From: Priapulus caudatus
Taxonomy: Eukaryota > Priapulida > Priapulimorpha > Priapulimorphida > Priapulidae
Assembly (NCBI RefSeq): GCF_000485595.1
Contig: NW_014577546.1
Location: forward strand, 77,251-128,459
Reading direction: 5' to 3'
DNA length: 51,209 nt
Shown here: piece by piece, positions 37,601 to 48,865 of the stretch
Numbering within the stretch: the first letter of the stretch is position 1
Layout of the letters: each line of letters starts with the position of its first letter
Program-made: the position numbers and the translations under genes
Notes under the pieces: model-generated
What the model saw: the letters and a program-made list of their open reading frames with translations, nothing else
What the model was told of the DNA's origin: nothing
The model's database searches: none

Positions 37601-40600
37601 TAAAGATACAGCTGTGTAACTTTAATGACTTCGCTATATTAACATGTTAGCATTGGTGTAGCGTGGATATTACGCGAGCCGCGAGCGTACATGTGGGCTG
37701 GAAAAAGTGGGTTTGAAGTGTGTGTGGGTCCTGAAATTTGGTCAGCCAGTTGCGCTGAGGGCGGGTACAACACATTTACTTTGACAACATTCACCTTTGC
37801 CCTGGCCCCTGACTTCTTCTTGAGACGTAAAGAACGAGCGTCTTCGCATTGCCACTGGTGCCACTGCTGTTGTCGGTGTGTGGTTGTGGAAGTGTAGGGG
37901 CGTCGTACGTTGGAGGAGTTGGGGGGCGCGCGCCCGGCCAAAAGGCCGGGAGGCGGAGGCTCTAATAGCAAAGAGAAAAGGAAAACAGATGTGTGCCAAC
38001 GCCCTTGACTGCGAAAAAAATGGCGTAGTGTCTCAAGTGGCCAATTTTGTTAACAGTTTCACAAATCCATGTTTAACCCTCTCCTCTTGAGGGTCAAATA
38101 GGGTTTAACAGAGCACTTAAACCGATCTACATAGGGCCAGGGTGTCTAGCGGGCAGAAATAGATTTTCGGCGTTCGTATTGGTTTCCGTGAATCAATAAG
38201 TAGTAGATTAAAATCTTAGGTAAGGCAGGTGTGGGCTCTTGGATTGTTGTTCATGGTAGCCGCCTGTTCTAGCATATAACGGTAGTCGAATGGTGATGGT
38301 TCATTCACTATAGTTGTTGTCTTGTCCACGAACCAGCAACGTTGAAACTAGGAAGGATTTTTGGCACGTCTTCCATGTCAGACTCATGTTCCTCAAAAAT
38401 GTCGTGATATGACTGATTCTTGTCCCGCCATCCCTGCCTCATCTGACGAATTGACCAATCGATATCCTCAATAGCGGAATACTCCGTGGAGTATTGCCGT
38501 TGCATTGCCTGCCTCATCAAGGACATTCACAACAAATGGCAGTGGTGGGGGCATTGGCTGTTTCCTCCCGCCCCATTCTACGACCTATCTGACATAAATC
38601 ATTAAGGTAGTGTCGCACAAGTGCGCATTATTCGAGTCTTAGTTCAGCCTGGTCCTGCCTTTGAGGATAGGCCGGTCAGTGCAGACTAAAGAGCATATAA
38701 ATGGTGTCCCGGAATGCACAGTATCGCGTGATCTGTTATTCACACAATATGCCGATGGGATTTCGCTGTTGACCTTGGTCATCTCGCTTGTCATAACGTA
38801 ATGCGGTGGCCATACATTGATACCGGCCCCAGCTATAAGAGGTGATTCGTCGCCGCCCGTCCATTGACACATCTTGACCGTCGTTGACCCCCCCAAATTC
38901 GAGTACTTACACATTCAAGCCTTGGCCAGTTGCATCCCCAAGACTTCTGTTCCTTGCGCTATCCCTACGTTCATGGCGATGGTCGGTCAGCGAAATCCAC
39001 ACAACCTATGATACGGGTCGGAACCAAANNNNNNNNNNGGGAAATATAATCAAGGTCAAGGTAAAGGTCAAATAAAGGTCGTAGTGACATGGTTTTGGTA
39101 GCGCTAGGTCAATTAGGGGCCAAGTTATAGAGCGGATGAGAAATATGATCAAGATCAAGGTAAAGGTCAAATAAAGGACGTACTGACCTGGTTTTGGTAC
39201 GCTGCGCACATTCTCCCCAAGATGTGTAAGTATACCAAGGTTGGTAGCGCTAGGTGAATTAGGGGCCCGAGTTATAGAGTGGAAGGGAAATATAATCAAG
39301 GTCAAGGTAAAGGTCAAATAAAGGTCGTAGTAACCTGGTTTTGGTACCCGACACACTTTCTCCCCAAGATTTTTAAGTATACCAAGTTTGGTAGCGCTAG
39401 GTCAATTAGGGGCCAAGTTATAGAGCGGAAGGGAAATATGATCAAGTTCAAGGTAAAGGTCAAATAAAGGTCGTAGTGACATGGTTTTGGTAGCGCTAGG
39501 TCAATTAGGGGTCGAGTTATAGAGCAGAAGGGAAATATAATCAAGGTCAAATAAAGGTCGCAGTGACCTGGTTTTGGTACTCTGCACACCTTCTTCCCAA
39601 GATGTGTAAGTATACCAAGTTTGGTCACGCTCGGTCAATTAGGGGTCGAGTTATAGAGCGGAAGGGAAATTCTCTGCGGCGGACCGAGAGGCGGCGGCTG
39701 GGGAGACATGAAACCATAGTATCCCTGCCGACTTCGTCGCGGGGGATACAAAAATACTGCCAAGTATAGCCAGCCAGGTAAAAAATAAAAATACATGACA
39801 TAATATTTATTTTTATAATTTCATGTTGTTTCTCCTGCTTCTGCTTCTCTGATGATGGCATCCATCACATTCCGTAGTACTTCATTTTAATAATTGATAA
39901 TAATGTCAGAGGAAGACAAGGAAAAATTACGAGACCTACCATTAAAGCACATTGACTTTAGACGCTTTAGGTTAATCTGATCTTCATTTAGTACATCGTG
40001 AAATTCTTTGATCCTGGAAAATAACATATAACAATGCTAATACTGTTACACTAATGTAGATGTAACAAAAAAGTTAGTAAGGTATTATATAGCACCGTAT
40101 TGAGAGAAATTTTAAAATTGTACAGCCCAAGCTTAAAATTACACATTGCAATGTTGAGATCAGTACATGATTCATGGCATATTATACCGGCATGTTGTGT
40201 AGCGAAATGCCCTTTCCCTTGCACGTGTAAATCAATGTACATGAACGAAAACAACAACAATTTACAAAGCATTCCATACTAATTACTAGACATGCATATG
40301 TAAGCGTTGTTTTATCCTTGTCACACTGCTATCGCTGTCAGGAACTGAGGAAGGGCTGTAAAGCTATGTGAGTTGCAATATATCAATCATTGCATACATA
40401 TTTTGAATTCATGTGATTTTATTCAAATTCAGATTTAACGTTAACGGCACGGGCATGCCCATCATGCCAATACGGCAATAGCCCCACCTCTACTCCTCCA
40501 GCCCTTTGATCCAACTACACTACACTACAGTACAGTCCACATCCTAAGACTATGAATCGAGTCAGACTTGCGCTCCCTTCTGTTCTTGTAGTTATATTAT

Positions 40601-42715
40601 AATATAGCAGTATACCGTACGGTACAGTACAGGAGTAAAGATGTAGACTGACTGTGTGGGAGATTACATATAAATTATACGCAGTGGCTACGCATCCGGA
40701 ACCGGTCGCCTAGCCTCCAGGCTACGCATCGAGACATCCACTCACACAGTGATCGCACGACTCGCGTACACGCATGATTGCGCAACGGGACGCTCTGCTG
40801 ATTGCCGTAAATATACAATATATGCACTGCTGCCGTCTATCCTTTCATCCGTCCTCTCTCGCTCTCTCACTCTCAATCTCTCACACACATGCACAGCTTT
40901 CTCTCTCTCTCACACACATACACAGCTCTCTCTCTCTCTCTCTCACACACATGCACAGCTCTCTCTCTCTCTCTCTCACACACATGCACAGCTCTCTCTC
41001 TCTCTCCCTGCTCACATACATAACCACAGCTGCTCTCTGTTTTACACCACATGCACGCACGGCACGGCACGCAACGCACGAGCACGCTACCACTGTCCGC
41101 GGCACACCACACCCTTAGCTCTCCTTCTCTCTCATCTCTCTCTCTCTCTCTCCATGCACACACACCAGGATCTCCAACTCCTGTGAACTCCTAATGCCGA
41201 AATGAAATTGATGGACAAGGGGGGGGGCGAACACTGAGTTTTGACTTCACCAAGTCACAGCCACATCTGTGTATATTCATTCCTGAATTTCTGTAAAGTC
41301 GGGTTTTTGGAATGGCAATGGCCAATTGGATGCCATTCTCCCCACGGTGTTAATCTGATATAGCAGACAAGCTACGCGACACCTTGGCAGAAATGGACGC
41401 GCCTGTCTGATAGGCTGTTCCATTTACCGTAAGACCATGCCACGATACCAGAAAGGCATTAGGAAACACATTAATAACACGTGAGGCGATGGCTAGGCAG
41501 GGTGCTGAAAAATTAAGGTAAATGGCAGACGCTGCATTTCAAGAACACGACTTGCGCAGTGATCGGCTATTAATAACACTTGCCTGCCCAGTCTTTCACT
41601 GCACCAGCGCGTGCCAGTGCCAGGCACTCGGCTTCAAAAAATAAACAATGTGTCCAAGCGAACAATGCGAACAATCAGTGCAACATATTATACAGTGCTG
41701 CCAACGTTAAATGGAGGAATATAAAGCCTTGCCGCTGCGGAATGCCGAAAATTAACCCTAGAAATCGTAATGATTCCGCAGAATTCGGAATGGTTGGAGA
41801 CCCTGCACACACACACACACACACACACACTCGGCAATCAGCAGAGCGTCCCATTGCGCAATCATGCGTGTGCGTGTCACAAGATCACTGTGTGAGATAG
41901 ATGTCCGGACACATAGCCTAGCGGCGCCTCATCCGAAACCGGTCGCGTAGCCACGGCCTAAATTATAATACATGAATCATGATGATATTGATGATACAAC
42001 GTACAGTACGATATAATAAATTAATAATATGATTAACACACATGACATAGTTACAGAATACAGTACACTGTCACTCATGCTGTAGTGTAGTCAGTACTGC
42101 GTTACGTACCGTGCAGTACACTAGCACTAGTAGTGACGTGTACTGTACAGACATCAGTACAGCCTACGGCTACGGCTACACTACAGAGTACAGCTGAGAG
42201 GGTCTATATGTCCCCCGGGGTACTGCCAGAACGTACCCTGGGTACGGTCCGGTATACCAGAACGTACCCGGTCCCTGGTACTATCTAATACTAATACTAA
42301 TAGTAATAGTAATACTAATAGTAATATGCCAGACCGTACCTCGCCTACTCCACTAACGAGACTAGGGAGTCGCCTACGCCTACTCCCTAACCCTAACCTT
42401 ATCAAATAGTGCCAGGGTATACCGGACCGTACCCAGGTTACGTTCCGGCAGTACCCTGGGGGACATAGGCCTATGAGTATGACTCATGAGCCAGAGTACA
42501 GCCACAGTATCTGAGGATGTAAAGTAAACTAAACCCGGTTAGTTATTTAGATATTGCACTTAGGTAATAACAAAAATACAGCTGGAATATTTCACACGTT
42601 ATGATAATTGCGTATTCTCGTTGCGGCCAGCGGTAACAATTATTCGCTGACGTTGCTAATGTGCCGCAGTAATGATAAAAAACAAACACACCCACCTAGC
42701 TCTGTAAGCTGCCAT
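31646..42715 (-). CDS. TBC1D13: TBC1 domain family member 13 (Rab GTPase-activating protein)
   Basis: Twelve exons, 5' to 3': 42715-42696, 40013-39940, 37331-37226, 36748-36652, 35922-35840, 35654-35498, 35196-35001, 34812-34714, 34456-34313, 32206-32125, 31956-31899 and 31708-31646 (TGA). All have GT-AG borders and consistent phases, giving 392 residues, close to the human protein (400). The short first exon encodes MAAYRA and joins RIKEFHDVLNEDQ. The TBC catalytic Arg finger is in IDKDVRR (about residues 121-127) and the Gln finger in YVQGMNEI (Q222). Other landmarks are VTFEDH, KEAHWEVVERILFIYAKLNP, FFCFTNLMSEIRDNFIKSL, FRWLTLLLSQEF and RVWDSLFAD. TBC1D13 stimulates GTP hydrolysis by Rab35 in membrane traffic. 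Its introns are unusually loaded with mobile elements and include the N gap at 39029-39038. Confidence 0.95.
32708..32730. repeat. Short interstitial CCCTAA tract
   Basis: Almost four copies of CCCTAA in a TBC1D13 intron, followed by an A/AAT-rich stretch. Confidence 0.85.
32880..33060 (-). repeat. Possible tRNA-derived SINE
   Basis: On the minus strand GGATCGAATCC resembles a Pol III B box. About 45 nt upstream is an A-box-like AACGGCTGAAGC, and a T-rich run follows. The segment abuts the dispersed repeat also seen at 27121 and 38060. A full tRNA cloverleaf does not form, so it is not a functional tRNA. Confidence 0.4.
33100..33590 (+). mobile_element. Helentron-associated-like element (tandem repeat, microsatellite, hairpin)
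   Basis: Two ~190 bp units share GCCGTTTAGATTTGTGCC and runs of GACCTTT. A GGACGGACGCACGC microsatellite (33501-33540) follows, then a terminal stem-loop CATCTGAC-TAT-GTCAGATG at 33560-33580. This order matches descriptions of HINE/pearl elements, so the class is inferred. It lies in a TBC1D13 intron. Confidence 0.55.
33646..34242. mobile_element. MITE with TA target site (pogo/Tigger-like ends)
   Basis: CAGTAAAACTCACATAAGT at the left matches the inverse of ACTTATGCGAGTTTTACTG at the right, with TA on both sides. Internal ACGACTTA/TAAGTCGT motifs repeat in both orientations. It is 597 bp and has no transposase. Confidence 0.85.
36060..36520 (+). mobile_element. Element with ~146 bp tandem units and terminal hairpin, copy 1
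   Basis: About 2.5 units begin CCCCAAGATGTGTAAGTATA and contain TTGGTCGCGCTAGGTCAATT and AAGGTCAAGGTAAAGGTCAA. The array ends in a GC-rich segment (GGCGGACCGAGCGGCGGCGG) and the stem GTATCCCGCCGAC/GGGGGATAC. The same design occurs at 39039-39755. It resembles Helentron-associated elements and lies in a TBC1D13 intron. Confidence 0.7.
37640..38060. other. TBC1D13 intron segment, GC-rich patch
   Basis: Contains the hairpin CCCGGCC-AAAA-GGCCGGG at about 37933-37950 and open frames that look fortuitous. No exon fits the TBC1D13 phases here. Confidence 0.4.
38120..39028. other. Unassigned intron segment with possible ORF relic
   Basis: A 72-codon minus-strand frame (38526-38308), rich in Glu, Gln and Asp (DIDWSIRQMRQGWRDKNQ), could be a relic of a mobile-element protein. 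I found no recognisable domain. The segment ends at the N gap, so its right border is unknown. Confidence 0.3.
39029..39038. other. Assembly gap (10 N)
   Basis: Unknown bases at the left edge of the second tandem array; the array's true length is therefore uncertain. Confidence 1.
39039..39755 (+). mobile_element. Element with tandem units and terminal hairpin, copy 2
   Basis: About five full or shortened units of the 36060-36520 family, each with TAGGTCAATTAGGGG, TATAGAGCGGAAGGGAAAT and AAGGTCAAGGTAAAGGTCAA. It ends in the same GC-rich segment and hairpin (GTATCCCTGCCGACTTCGTC, then GCGGGGGATAC). Unit lengths vary (about 85-146 bp) through internal deletion. Confidence 0.75.
40684..41954. 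mobile_element. Element with ~120 bp inverted ends around simple repeats, copy B
   Basis: The left end (GTGGCTACGCATCCGGAACC, then ACGCATGATTGCGCAACGGG) is inverted at the right (CCCATTGCGCAATCATGCGT at about 41850, then ACCGGTCGCGTAGCCAC). The interior holds four ~33 bp CTCTCTCACACACATGCACA units (40860-41010), a (CT)n tract and an (AC)n tract (41805-41830). It is related to copy A at 12488. Confidence 0.75.
42199..42471. mobile_element. Palindromic element with telomere-like tract, copy 2
   Basis: An inverted-orientation copy of 13285-13530. The ends are GGTCTATATGTCCCCC and GGGGGACATAGGCC. The shared core is CTCGCCTACTCCACTAACGA and CCCTAACCCTAACC at 42384-42397. A TAATAG-type microsatellite (42285-42325) replaces part of the core. 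It lies in TBC1D13 intron 1, about 230 bp from exon 1. Confidence 0.82.
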
Positions 42716-43504
42716 TTTTATTTACCTACCTAGTAGTAGGAGAGGTTTAATGGGCGAGTACCTCTTCTTACTGCTACAACTAGCTACAACCAGCAAAGTT
42801 ACTATTATCCAATATAATACTTACTGAATCATTTAAAAATAACTACTGAGAAAAATGCTTTTTCAAAAATAATTATTACCATAAATTTTATCATAGAGGT
42901 AAAACGATTTTGTTATCGCATACATAAACTGAAGTGACAGTCAAAATGCCGTGTTATTAAACTAGACATACAGTTAAGAAATTTTAGGCAAACATATGAT
43001 AAGGCCAAAAGAGAGTGGGAGTCGTCCCAACAACGACACGACATCGACGGAAACTCAAGTCATTGGTCAATGCGTCACCTACTGTGACCTAGGGCTAGGC
43101 CTACTCTCTAACTCTGTACTGTAATTTCAACTTGTACTTGTATTGTAAGTTGTAACTTGTAGTTGTATTGTCTGTATACTATAGGGCCTACTGACTACTG
43201 TTACAGTGTGAGTGTACGCACTCACTCACTGCACCGGTAATCTGATCAGGCTATTAGTATTACACACTATTAGACAGGTACTACACGTCTTCCCTTTATT
43301 AGAGTCGTATCGTCACGTCACAACTGCGCGTACTACCGGTACTAGTACTGGTTCTACTAGGTAGGCTGAAAGAAAATTAAAATTAATGATTAAATGCACA
43401 GAATCCATATAAAAGGCAGAAGAATTTACTTTAGAAAATTAGACAACAGATCGTGATCATGCGACATGTGTGTTAATTTGATTAATTGGGTGTGTTACCG
43501 TGGA

Positions 43505-44167
43505 CATAGCTCTAGAACTATAGCCCTCCGCTCCACCGCAGGGTTATAGAACATACTATGGCAATTTCCAGGGAGTAAACAAAGACAACTTTTTTGCGGT
43601 TAATAACTTCTTCGGTATGCTAAATAAAGCACATTCGCTGCCGCACAAATGTCTTAAGTTACTACAAACACTAAAATTAAACTGCAAACTAACGCTTAAA
43701 TGTTGTACTTGCTATATTATTCATCGACGAAGATTGTTTACCAACGTGTAACCGCCATTTTTCGCTAGTGAGCGTGCACAATGTATTTCCAAGTGGAGGG
43801 GTGGGCAGGTTGCATGCGGTTGCAAATCGCACTAGCGCTGCGCAACGAAAAATGGCAGTGTGCAACCTGCCCACCCCTCCACTTGGAAATACATTGTGCC
43901 CGCTCACTAGCAAAAAATGGCGGTTACAAGTTGGTAAACAATCTTCGTCGACGAGTAATATAGCAAGTACAACATTTAAGCATTAGTTTGCAGTTTAATT
44001 TAAGTGTTTGTAGTAACTTAAGACATTTGTGCGGCAGAGAATGTGCTTTATTTGGCATACCGAAGAAGTTATTAACTGCAAAAAAGTTGTCGTTGCTTAC
44101 TCCCTGGAAATTACCATAGTATGTTCTATAGCCCTGCGGCGGAGCAGAGGGCTATAGTTCTAGAGCT
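43505..44167. mobile_element. Near-perfect 663-bp palindromic foldback with 8-bp target duplication
   Basis: Arms of about 300 bp are almost identical inverted copies; CCTCCACTTGGAAATACATT, for example, occurs in both orientations. They meet at a loop of roughly 45 bp near 43815-43855. ACCGTGGA flanks both sides (43497-43504 and 44168-44175), an 8-bp duplication typical of hAT-class insertion. The ends carry TAGCTCTAGAACTATAGCCC. It lies between the divergent TBC1D13 and ZER1 genes. Confidence 0.9.
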
Positions 44168-44175
44168 ACCGTGGA

Positions 44176-44620
44176 TGTTGTGCCCAAACTTGGAATCTTG
44201 CACAAACTTGGAATTTCAGCGCATCCACAGTTTGGGCAACCAATCTTGAGATTGGGCAAACAGAGGTAAACACTAAAACAGAGCTTGCACAAACATATGA
44301 TTATTAGGATTTCAAATGTTATATCATAACTATAAACTATAGTATAATAAAGGTCGTATACCTTCTTTCCTCAATGAGTTTGGCACCTTTGTATAAATAA
44401 TAAATGATTATAATAAATAATTGGATAAATATGAGATAATTCCATTCCTAGTTTGCACCACCCACACCACACACTCGCTATGAGCGGTTGTTGAATCACC
44501 GACTGTTTTCAGTTTGCACAATCTTGAGATTGGTCAGCCAAACTAGGGAATCCGCAGTTTGGGCAGCACAATCGTTGCGCAATCTCGAGATTGGGCAGAT
44601 TCCAAGTTTGGTTACAGCAT
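44176..44620. mobile_element. MITE-like element with inverted CCAAACTTGGAATC ends
   Basis: CCCAAACTTGGAATCTTGC near 44192 matches the inverse of GATTCCAAGTTTGG near 44599. Subterminal palindromes CAATCTTGAGATTG and CAATCTCGAGATTG recur at both ends. The middle is AT-rich with no coding sequence. Confidence 0.6.
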
Positions 44621-45003
44621 GGACACAGCTGTGCCACCATATCATCGCATAACGTAGCATAGCATTCGTTTAATGGGATTGTGTCCCCAGTAACACGCTA
44701 TTCCATGATTTTATAAATTTTTCATTTAATCATTTAATTAATCATTTTATTAATGATTGCCCGCCATGAAAATCTGTCTCCCAAAAGCTCGTAGCTACTA
44801 AAACTTCAATAAATCGGAGATTAAACTTAATTCCTTAGTAACTATTCTAGCCTAAAACAGTGTGAGCAAAATTTAAATATACGTATTGCTACTTTTTATC
44901 CATAAATTTTTCTGAGGTAATTAAATAAATGACATGTTGCTAGTTATAAATCGTAATTTTTTTTCAGATGTAAATAAACTATGTGGACACGTTCATTTTA
45001 AAA

Positions 45004-48000
45004 ATGGAGTGCCCGGATAATAGCGACCTATTCCAACTGGACGCGCCTCTGCCGCTCGTAGAAATCTGCCTCAATCGGTGCGTCACGGACCTGCACACCT
45101 TCTGCAAATGCCACCACCGGACGTCGGACGCGGGGCGCGCGTACCGGTTGTCTGGGGCGACGGCGCTGCCGACGGAGATCTGCGAGCGTCTGCTGCGGAC
45201 GTTCCTCTATCGGCGGCGCTGCTACCGCAACCTCGACGAGAGCCAGCGCGACTTTGCGCCGCTCTCCGAGTTCCTGCTCATATTCGGCGACGCGACGCAG
45301 ACGCCGCTGCAGCGCGCCAACTTCGCCGCGACGGAGCTCGACGACGCCGACATGGCCGTCGTCGCGCGGCACCCGCTCGTCGAGCTCAACGTCGGAGGCT
45401 GCGCGCGGCTGACGCCCGCCGCGCTGCCCTTCATCAGGGACCTGCGGCAGCTGCAGGTGCTGCGGCTCGGCGACAGCGCCGAGAAGCTGTTCCCTTGTCG
45501 CGACGGCGGCGGCGGCGGTAAGACGCGGGGACGGCAGGAGGAGGACGAGGGGTTGGCGTTGCGGTCGACGTCGCTGCGCATGCTGACTCTGCAGCGTCTT
45601 GCATGCCCCGACGCGGCGTCGCTGCTCGCCCGCACGCTCCTGCCGCTGCGGCAGCTTGTCTACCTGGAGCTCGCGCAGTGCAGCAACCTTGGCGACCTGT
45701 CGTACACGTTGCACCTGCAGAGCCTGCGCTTCCTCGTGCTGCCGATGCACGACGCGCGGGAACTGCCCAACATCGTTGACAGCATCTGCCAGCTGAAGGC
45801 ACTGCGGTGAGTCGTCTCGCGCCGCGATTCCGTGTCTCGCTCCGTTTCTTTTTTGTTCGGTTGTTCACGGGGAACGGTGACGACATTTCGTGCTTCCATC
45901 TCTTTCCGTTTGCCGGTTTTTTTCTCGTTTCTTCATGGCCGTGAAAGGTGAATGGTGGTGACATTGATGCAGAGTATTCGGGGTTCGAAATTAGGGGCAG
46001 CGATCCGGCAGTTTTGCTGCTTACAAGCGTCCATTTGCTGCCTGCTTTCAATGTCGGCAGCAAATACTTGTGACAACGAAATTCCTAATAAACCGTAGTA
46101 AGAGCAGCAAAGATTCTGCGTGGACGAGTGACTTTGCTGCCTGCCTTTTGCTCTGGCAGCATGTACTCGGTAAATAAGTTTAGTTTCCGACTCTGAGAGC
46201 GTTTGACGATGCTTCGTTCGTCTAGGCATCTCGACATTTCTCAGAGCGAGGAGCAAGTCACAATGAACTTCCAAAAGGCAGACGCCTTGCTGAAGCGCAT
46301 CGTGGACAGTCTGCCAAAACTGGTACACGAGTAATTTGCTCTGTTGTTTTCTCACAAAACTTTGTCTCTCTCGTTATTCCAAAATGTAGCTGTGCTATTC
46401 ATCTCCCCAGGTTTGTGATTAGACGTCAAAGATTGGGGTCGTAGTCTCTGTTCTGTCCACATTATTTAATTACGGTGCTTTACGTGGGTAGTATTCGTGT
46501 AATGGGTCGACGGACTGTCACTTTCCTACAGGTTTCACTCGACATCTCGTGTACAGAGCTTGCTGGATTAGAGGAATCCGAGTCAACAGAGATGGTTTAT
46601 CATAAACCCATGCCAAACGACCCAGAAGACTCTAACCTTACCTCCAGACCAACAGAGTAAACATTATGGGTTTCTAATTACACGCTGTGTTCATATTTAT
46701 GCACACATGTTCCAAATTTGCTGTATTCATAATCTGAGTAAAATTAACTCTTCATCCATTGATTATCATTCATAGCTTGGCTTAACCTGTAATAATGTTG
46801 AACTTTCTAAAGTTGTTATAAATTTTTTAGGGATGTGGGATGCTGTCAAAGTCATATAGATCTGACTTATACTGTATAATGATTGCTATATATATATATG
46901 TATATATGTATATGAGTTATACCAGTTTTTATGTTCGTCATTGCAACTTAATCAGTTAGCTTTTGTCTGCGGTCCAGGATCCTGTGTGAGCTTGCCTAAC
47001 ATCGTCTCTGCTGTTGCTCGGTGACAGGGCCTGCATTAACAGTGACATCATCGCTTTGCGAGGACTACAGCGCCCCCTTGAGTTCCTCGGCTTGCTTAAC
47101 TGTGTCAACGACCCCTGTCATCGAGCGAACATCCCTGCCCTCACGGTAACCATGGCAACCTTGTCAGAACTATGTCGTAAATCGCTCGGGTGTCTCTCGG
47201 AATTAAAGTACAGACATGATTTTGTCGAAAATTGCAAGGCGGTTATTAAACCCAACGTGTGAGGGGCAAAATTTCCTTTGCATCGATATAGTTTGAAATT
47301 TGACTGGCAGCCACTGTTAATATGTTGTTAACTGTTATAAAGGTTGTTCCCTATTTTGTGTCTGAGCGTAGTTCGATATGTTTTGTGTGTGTAGGTGGCT
47401 GGGGACGCAAACGAACAGCAAGTGTTGACGGCCGTTGAACACTACATGGAGAGGACGGCGCAGTTGGTTCATGCGCTAAACGATCTCTTTCACCTATTCA
47501 GAACCACGCCTGTGCACAACACACGCAAATCCCTGCAGGTTTGTATTGTACATTAGCTGTGGATGTTGAATTAATGGTATGAATTCCTCAATGTGGCTTC
47601 TTAAAACCATAGCCACAGATTGGTAGAACATGTTGTTAAAATATTGCTGCATTCATCCTTTTTTTTCTTGCCTGTGAATTAATTAAATTCTTGGTTTTAA
47701 CTGCATATTTTCCTGGTTTGGATGATTGTAGCATGAGCCTATGCAGTTTTGTAGGCAGTGGGCTTGGTTAAGTTTTATTAGTTAGGACCCTGTGTTGCCT
47801 GAACGTCTGACATTTTAGATGTTTCTTCTATAGTTGGTATTACTTGCAATGGAGAAACACCACGCGGACAAGCTTGTACAGATATCTGGAAGTGCATCAC
47901 TCTTTTACATCATGAAAAGTGAAGAGAAGCAGAAGTTTACAGCCAAAGTTAACCGGTAAACTTTATGATATATCTCCAGTGTCTGTTGCAAAAGATTCTC

Positions 48001-48647
48001 TTTTAGAATTAGTGCCAATGAATCGCTGCTCTATGAGCCTAGTGAGTGAAGCATGGCATGTTCTAATCATCTAGTGACCGTGAAGTAGCAAGAATTGCAT
48101 TGTGACTTATTTCATAATCGTAAAAATTCACTGATTCCTAATTTTTTTGAGGGCTGCACTCCTTTGGTTCTTTATGCTTGTGCCTCCTGCATTACGTGAA
48201 TGCATACAGCTGACATACGCGAATGCAAATGTTCTTGCCCGCATGTGACACGAAGTCACTGCATTACATTATTATGTTTTCTCCACGTTCCTTGTCAGGC
48301 AATCGTGATGTTAGACAGTCTGTAGAGAAGTAGTTAAAAAAACATTACCAGGCAAGGGGAGAAATCTAATTTTAGTAACATTGTAATTGAACCCTCCAGC
48401 ATCTGTTGCACACTCTCCCCCCTCCCCAGAAATGATATGCCCGTCAATGGGCGTGTGTTCACCGAAAGTTGAGATGCCATTCCTAATGTTACCATTAATA
48501 GCTCATAAACTGTATCATCAAATTAACATAGATTATGTGATAATTGCACAGTGTCTGTGTATCTACAAGCAAGAACGTTGTTTTATCTTTAGGAGGATCA
48601 TCACTGCGCTACTCAATGGCATGGAGAAGTTTCTGGAACAAGGCTCA
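45004..48647 (+). CDS. ZER1: ZER1/ZYG11-family cullin-2 substrate receptor, 5' exons, partial
   Basis: Seven exons: 45004-45806, 46226-46322, 46532-46656, 47028-47145, 47395-47538, 47834-47955 and 48593-48647. All are in phase and GT-AG, giving 488 residues; the gene continues beyond the window. An acceptor at 44966-44967 precedes a short 5' untranslated stretch with a stop in frame, so ATG 45004 is the start. Residues 1-100 include LPTEICERLLRTFL, like the VHL-box/cullin-2 region of ZER1. Residues about 105-310 are leucine-rich repeats (LVELNVGGCARLTPAAL, LRHLDIS, LVSLDIS). From about 340 the ARM-like part begins (RPLEFLGLLN, NIPALTVAGDANEQQVLTAV, QISGSASLFYI, ITALLNGME). In other animals ZER1 and ZYG11B recognise N-terminal Gly degrons for CRL2 ligases. 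Spacing and wording favour ZER1 over ZYG11B. A Gly run (GGGGG) near residue 170 is a local expansion. Exon 1 is strongly GC-rich compared with later exons. Confidence 0.88.
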
Positions 48648-48865
48648 GTGAGCGGAATTGGTGTACTGCGCATATATTTTGCAAGCTGTAGATGTGACGA
48701 GGACTTGCACGCTCCTTACTAGTTAGCTCATAGTCGGTCGTTCTCCAGGAGAGTGCAGTAGTCCTAATAGCTAGTAGCGACTGACATCCCATTAAAGCTC
48801 TCACACATCTGTCACGTACATGTACGCGTGAGTGTGTTTATTAGTGCGCATGTGCATGGGCATGT
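48648..48865. other. Start of the long ZER1 intron
   Basis: Follows the donor GTGAGC at 48648. No further exon is seen through to the window end at 51209. Confidence 0.5.

Noticed and set aside
40749-41186. Ser/Leu/His-rich plus-strand frames
   Set aside because: They derive from (CT)n and (CA)n microsatellites inside a mobile element.
45028-45750. 240-codon minus-strand frame opposite ZER1 exon 1
   Set aside because: It is a shadow frame in very GC-rich coding DNA; the plus strand carries the conserved LRR protein.
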